Positions 60,970 through 64,000 of a DNA stretch of 64,000 bases are shown piece by piece. The number at the start of each line of letters is the position of its first letter. The first letter of the stretch is position 1. Made by a program: the position numbers and the translations under genes. The notes under the pieces are model-generated. The model was not told the origin of the DNA. It saw nothing but the letters and a program-made list of their open reading frames with translations, and ran no database searches. This DNA comes from Bacillota bacterium (GTDB taxonomy: Bacteria; Bacillota; Clostridia; Christensenellales; CAG-138). The stretch spans positions 142,837-206,836 of the forward strand of contig JAEWYO010000060.1 of the NCBI GenBank assembly GCA_023395595.1, read 5' to 3'.

Positions 60970-61416
60970 TTGAAAACCATGGTTTGTAAAACCGAACAAG
61001 AGACAGAAGCACTCGGCCGACGGCTTGCCCGCACGCTGCCTGTGCCGTCTTTTGTTGCGTTGTATGGCGATCTTGGCGCAGGTAAGACCGCGCTGGTGCG
61101 CGGCATGGGCGCGGAGGCGGGAACAAACGAGGTGCGCTCGCCAACGTTTACCATCGTGCACGAATATGAGACCGAACCACGCTTGATTCACTTTGACGCA
61201 TACCGCCTTGACGACGCGGAAGAGCTCTTTGCCATCGGGTTTGAGGATTATCTGGCGCAGGACGCGATTCTTGTGCTGGAATGGGCTGAGCGCGTGCCGG
61301 AGGCACTGCCGAATGCGCGGTTGGAGATTGCGCTTTCCGGCAGCGGGGACGAACCGCGTACGCTGGAGCTTCGCCCGCTTGGCAAGCAATATGAAAGCGT
61401 GGTGGATGCGTTATGA
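60970..61416 (+). CDS. tsaE: tRNA t6A biosynthesis ATPase TsaE
   Basis: 148 residues. Walker A YGDLGAGKTALVRGMG, then RSPTFTIVHEYE, LIHFDAYRL and ILVLEWAERV. Part of the TsaBDE complex that makes threonylcarbamoyl-adenosine 37. TTG start selected for aagagg 9 bases upstream; an in-frame ATG three codons later has no spaced site. Confidence 0.94.
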   Translation: MKTMVCKTEQETEALGRRLARTLPVPSFVALYGDLGAGKTALVRGMGAEAGTNEVRSPTFTIVHEYETEPRLIHFDAYRLDDAEELFAIGFEDYLAQDAILVLEWAERVPEALPNARLEIALSGSGDEPRTLELRPLGKQYESVVDAL

Positions 61417-62033
61417 TGCTGCTGGCCGTTGAAACCACTGCGGCGACCGCAAGTGCGGCTCTGTTTCGCGATGGGGTATTGGTTGCCCAGCGGGAAGCGG
61501 ACGCGGGAAAGAAGCACGCGGAAACTATGCTCCCGCTAATTGATGATTTATTGGAAGAAAACGGTGTGACCATCGCGCAGATCGACCAATTCGCGGTCGA
61601 TATCGGCCCCGGCTCTTTCACAGGGGTTCGCATCGGTGTCAGCCTCGTCAACGCGCTTGCGTTTGCGACAGGAAAGCCGATCATTGCGCTTGATTCCCTT
61701 TTTACACTTTCGCTCTCGGTGGGAGAGACGGACAAGCCCGTCTGCGCGATGATTGACGCGCGAAACGGAAATGCATATGCCGCGCTGTATCAGGCGGGAA
61801 GGACGCTCGTTGAACCCTGTGCGGTGGAGATCGAACCGTTCTGCGCGAAACTGCCGGAGAACACGATCCTCGTCGGCGACGTACGGACACAGCAAAAGAC
61901 GTATCCGGAAGCCAAGTACGTAGGGCTTGCTGCGATGAAGCCGAGCGCGCAAACGTGCACGAAAGCCGAGCCGTTGTATCTTCGCCCGTCGCAGGCGGAG
62001 CGGACAAAAAAAGAATCCGCTAAGGAGGCGTAA
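61413..62033 (+). CDS. tsaB: tRNA t6A biosynthesis protein TsaB
   Basis: 206 residues. LAVETTAATASAAL, then KKHAETMLPLIDDLL, and IGPGSFTGVRIGVSLVNALA are TsaB signatures of the ASKHA fold without the catalytic metal site. Scaffold for TsaD. Overlaps tsaE by ATGA. TsaD itself is not in the window. Confidence 0.95.
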   Translation: MMLLAVETTAATASAALFRDGVLVAQREADAGKKHAETMLPLIDDLLEENGVTIAQIDQFAVDIGPGSFTGVRIGVSLVNALAFATGKPIIALDSLFTLSLSVGETDKPVCAMIDARNGNAYAALYQAGRTLVEPCAVEIEPFCAKLPENTILVGDVRTQQKTYPEAKYVGLAAMKPSAQTCTKAEPLYLRPSQAERTKKESAKEA

Positions 62034-62036
62034 CCC

Positions 62037-62525
62037 GTGGCAACAGAAACGATTCGACCCATGGAGCGCGCGGACATCAACCGTGTACATGAGATAGAAT
62101 GTACGTGCTTTCGCTCGCCGTGGTCAAAGCTTGCGCTTGCGGGGGAATTGCGAAACGACGTTGCACACTATCTCGTGATGGAAGCGGACGGAGTCATCTG
62201 CGGCTATGGCGGCATGTGGGTGCTCTTTGAAGAGGCGCACGTGACCAACGTTGCCGTCATGCCGGATTATCGCGGACAAGGGCGCGGTCGGCGGCTGATG
62301 CTCGCCATGATGCGCCATGCGGTGAAGCGCGGCGCGGAGAAGATGACGCTGGAGGTGCGCGAGAGCAACACGGTTGCACAGCGGCTCTATGCGGGGCTTG
62401 ATTTTGAACAGAACGGCTTTCGACCCGGGTATTATTCCGACACGGGCGAGGGTGCGAAGCTTTTATGGAACAACGATATACAACAAACGTTAGACAGGGA
62501 GAATGACAAACATGAAACCGTATGA
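62037..62525 (+). CDS. rimI: Ribosomal-protein alanine N-acetyltransferase-like RimI
   Basis: 162 residues, GNAT with VTNVAVMPDYRGQGRGRRLM and ESNTVAQRLYAGLDFEQNGFR, then PGYYSDTGEGAKLLW typical of RimI. Probably acetylates ribosomal protein S18 in the usual tsaB-rimI-tsaD arrangement. GTG start with AAGGAGG upstream. Confidence 0.92.
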   Translation: MATETIRPMERADINRVHEIECTCFRSPWSKLALAGELRNDVAHYLVMEADGVICGYGGMWVLFEEAHVTNVAVMPDYRGQGRGRRLMLAMMRHAVKRGAEKMTLEVRESNTVAQRLYAGLDFEQNGFRPGYYSDTGEGAKLLWNNDIQQTLDRENDKHETV

Positions 62526-63015
62526 AGAATGGCAAAAGATGGTTGAGACAGAACGGCAGCAGGCAGAGCATGAAGCCTTCTGGAACGCATACTTCGAAAA
62601 AGAGACCGAGGCCTACCGAACGATCCTGACAGAGAATACCGGGCTTGTATCCGGCACACACGCGGAGCTGGCCGATCGTTTTGGCATGAGCGTTGCGGAG
62701 TTTGCGGGATTCATCGATGGCATCAACACCAGCCTGAAGAAAGAGATCAATCTGGAGAAGGTCGGCGTGGATTCCGCTCTGAAGCTCGAGATCGATTTTG
62801 AGAAGCTCTACTTCAACATGCACAAAGCCAAAGCGAACTGGCTGTATACCCTCAAAGAATGGGAACCGATTCTGAGCGAAGAAAAGCGCAAGGACATCGC
62901 CAAAGAATATCGCCAAAGCAACATCTTCGTGCGCGAAGCCAAGGTTGGCAGAAACGATCCCTGCCCGTGCGGCAGCGGTAAAAAGTATAAAGCCTGCTGT
63001 GGTAAAAACGCCTGA
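62512..63015 (+). CDS. SEC-C motif protein
   Basis: 167 residues, mainly helical and charged, ending in a SEC-C zinc motif (NDPCPCGSGKKYKACCGK). The N-terminal domain (MVETERQQAEHEAFWNAYFE, DFEKLYFNMHKAKANWLY) is of a type found in Clostridia without known function. ATG 62512 is preferred over ATG 62503, whose ribosome site (aggga) would be only 1-2 bases away. Overlaps rimI by 14 bases. Confidence 0.85.
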   Translation: MKPYEEWQKMVETERQQAEHEAFWNAYFEKETEAYRTILTENTGLVSGTHAELADRFGMSVAEFAGFIDGINTSLKKEINLEKVGVDSALKLEIDFEKLYFNMHKAKANWLYTLKEWEPILSEEKRKDIAKEYRQSNIFVREAKVGRNDPCPCGSGKKYKACCGKNA

Positions 63016-63040
63016 CGCATACGCACCGGCAGAACGATTG

Positions 63041-63110
63041 AGCGGCGAGGGGAAAGAAAAAGGGCTAATCTTTTTGTCAATTCCGGTTGACAGAACGTTC
63101 CCTCGCCGCT
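63041..63110. repeat. Inverted repeat around the tRNA promoter
   Basis: Arms 63041-63051 (agcggcgaggg) and 63100-63110 (ccctcgccgct) are exact complements, 48 bases apart; adding a one-base bulge extends them by two more pairs. The right arm lies in the spacer between the -35 and -10 boxes. Confidence 0.85.
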
Positions 63111-63115
63111 ATAAT
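63087..63115 (+). promoter_or_regulatory. Perfect consensus promoter of the tRNA operon
   Basis: TTGACA (63087-63092), 17-base spacer, TATAAT (63110-63115), 23 bases before the first tRNA gene. Confidence 0.93.
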
Positions 63116-63137
63116 TAATCTTCGGAACTCGCTTCCT

Positions 63138-63214
63138 GCGCCTGTAGCTCAGCAGGATAGAGCAACGGCCTTCTAAGCCGTAGGTCCCGGGTTCGAATCC
63201 CTGCAGGCGCGCCA
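63138..63214 (+). tRNA. tRNA-Arg (anticodon TCT)
   Basis: Acceptor gcgcctg / caggcgc, anticodon loop cttctaa, TCT; T-loop ttcgaat; CCA encoded. Cloverleaf fits fully. Confidence 0.96.
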
Positions 63215-63221
63215 TGCTGCA

Positions 63222-63254
63222 CGACACCCCGGCGCGTAAAGGGCCAGGGTGTCG
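63222..63254 (+). other. Hairpin between tRNA-Arg and tRNA-His
   Basis: cgacaccc / gggtgtcg, perfect 8-base stem with a 17-base inner part. Possible processing or partial-termination signal in the operon; no T-run. Confidence 0.6.
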
Positions 63255-63303
63255 GGCAAGTTTCGTTAGGGAATGAGCCAATCATCAGGCGGAATTCCAG
63301 TAT

Positions 63304-63381
63304 GGTGGGTATAGCTCAGTTGGTTAGAGTGCCTGGTTGTGGCCCAGGAGGTCGTGGGTTCGAATCCCACTACTCACCCCA
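63304..63381 (+). tRNA. tRNA-His (anticodon GTG)
   Basis: Acceptor gtgggta / tactcac with encoded G-1 opposite C73, as expected for tRNA-His; anticodon loop ttgtggc; CCA encoded. Confidence 0.95.
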
Positions 63382-63402
63382 TTTTACCGATTCCGCGAAC
63401 GT

Positions 63403-63477
63403 TGGGGTGTCGCCAAGCGGTAAGGCACCAGACTTTGACTCTGGCACTCGTAGGTTCAAATCCTGCCACCCCAGCCA
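63403..63477 (+). tRNA. tRNA-Gln (anticodon TTG)
   Basis: Acceptor tggggtg / caccccA, anticodon loop ctttgac, TTG; CCA encoded. Confidence 0.95.
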
Positions 63478-63485
63478 GTTTTTTT

Positions 63486-63561
63486 GATCCGCTAGCTCAG
63501 TTGGTAGAGCACCTGACTTTTAATCAGGTTGTCCGGAGTTCGACCCTCCGGCGGATCACCA
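63486..63561 (+). tRNA. tRNA-Lys (anticodon TTT)
   Basis: Acceptor gatccgc / gcggatc, loop cttttaa, TTT; T-loop ttcgacc; CCA encoded. Confidence 0.96.
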
Positions 63562-63591
63562 TTTTTTTCTTCTGCCGATGCGGATCTGTGT

Positions 63592-63677
63592 GCGGGTGTG
63601 GCGGAATTGGCAGACGCGCCAGATTTAGGTTCTGGTGCCCGAAAGGCGTATGGGTTCAAGTCCCTTCGCCCGCACCA
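63592..63677 (+). tRNA. tRNA-Leu (anticodon TAG)
   Basis: 86 bases with the long variable arm of class II (tgcccgaaaggcg). Anticodon loop tttaggt, TAG; acceptor gcgggtg / cgcccgc with one G-U; CCA encoded. Confidence 0.95.
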
Positions 63678-63697
63678 AAACAGCGCAATCGGTTCCT

Positions 63698-63773
63698 GCG
63701 GGAGTAGCTCATTTGGTAGAGCGCAGCCTTGCCAAGGCTGAGGTGGCGGGTTCGAGCCCCGTTTCCCGCTCCA
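63698..63773 (+). tRNA. tRNA-Gly (anticodon GCC)
   Basis: Acceptor gcgggag / ttcccgc with one G-U, anticodon loop ttgccaa, GCC; CCA encoded. Confidence 0.96.
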
Positions 63774-63827
63774 TTCATAAGCGGACACATTCAAAAGCCC
63801 GTTTATGAATGGAGATTTTGTTTTATT
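63771..63827 (+). terminator. Hairpin with T-rich tail between the two tRNA-Gly genes
   Basis: ccattcataa / ttatgaatgg arms (63771-63780 and 63803-63812) followed by attttgtttta. The left arm includes the CCA end of the preceding tRNA. It may partly separate the last tRNA from the first six. Confidence 0.55.
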
Positions 63828-63857
63828 AGAGCCTCCGACAACATCATGAAACCGTAT

Positions 63858-63931
63858 GCAGGTATAGTGTAGCGGAAACACATTAGCCTTCCAAGCTGAG
63901 ATCACGGGTTCGAGTCCCGTTACCTGCTCCA
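63858..63931 (+). tRNA. tRNA-Gly (anticodon TCC)
   Basis: Acceptor gcaggta / tacctgc, anticodon loop cttccaa, TCC; CCA encoded. Second glycine isoacceptor, set apart by the hairpin upstream. Confidence 0.95.
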
Positions 63932-63936
63932 ACAAG

Positions 63937-63960
63937 ACAGACGCGAAAACGTCTGTTTTT
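63937..63960 (+). terminator. Terminator of the tRNA operon
   Basis: acagacg / cgtctgt stem, 6-base loop, four T and then gttt. Confidence 0.8.
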
Positions 63961-64000
63961 GTTTGCTGCCTTGCGCCTTTGCGCTATGATAAGAATGAAA

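Noticed and set aside
63961..64000. Promoter-like TTGCGC and TATGAT at the window end
   Set aside because: Downstream context is cut off, so no gene can be assigned.

Overview
The window is almost wholly coding and reads as a core-genome segment of a low-GC-type Gram-positive lineage (Firmicutes/Clostridia) with fairly GC-rich DNA. The basis is gene order (yceD-rpmF-plsX-acpP-rnc-smc-ftsY-ylxM-ffh-rpsP-khpA-rimM-trmD-rplS-rbgA-rnhB-yraN, then comM-dprA-topA-trmFO-hslVU), RNase J, a SigA-sized sigma factor, SepF/DivIVA, a B. subtilis-type EF-P and CCA-encoding tRNA genes behind a consensus promoter. I cannot name the genus. No phage, IS, CRISPR array, rRNA or plasmid feature is visible.

Layout. 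1-8.7 kb: the end of pnp, an M16 peptidase, a dimeric dUTPase-like protein, an HlyD-like membrane protein, yggS, sepF, a DivIVA-like protein and a YgiQ-type radical SAM protein. 8.7-23.7 kb: fatty-acid/phospholipid start genes, RNase III, SMC, the SRP system and ribosome maturation genes, interrupted only by an EamA-family transporter. 23.8-28.2 kb: a 1276-residue double GT-C glycosyltransferase with GtrA. 28.3-37 kb: comM, dprA, topA, trmFO, hslV, hslU. 37-48 kb: a lipoprotein cell-wall hydrolase, RNase J, YlbF, MltG, an Xaa-Pro peptidase, EF-P, an acidic zinc-ribbon protein, dGTPase-like dgt, primase and the main sigma factor. 48.1-49.4 kb: a small P-loop kinase and a membrane-tailed acetyltransferase.

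The only minus-strand block is 49.4-58.4 kb. It holds pstS-pstC-pstA-pstB-phoU-phoP-phoR, a complete phosphate uptake and sensing unit, and downstream of a terminator and a new promoter a two-gene unit: a Ddl-like ATP-grasp ligase followed by a lysine 2,3-aminomutase (KamA). 58.6-63 kb on the plus strand: queA, tgt, tsaE, tsaB, rimI and a SEC-C protein (tRNA modification theme). 63.1-63.96 kb: seven tRNA genes (Arg, His, Gln, Lys, Leu, Gly, Gly).

The points I consider most worth checking are: (1) the phosphate-binding lipoprotein PstS is circularly permuted relative to the classical protein; (2) the KamA/ATP-grasp pair, which suggests a beta-lysine-using ligation pathway; (3) the fusion of a sugar-binding-like domain, a Gpi18-like half and a PMT-like half in one glycosyltransferase; (4) a long direct repeat in the pstA-pstB spacer and an inverted repeat with one arm inside the spacer of the tRNA promoter; (5) an apparently leaderless peptidase mRNA.
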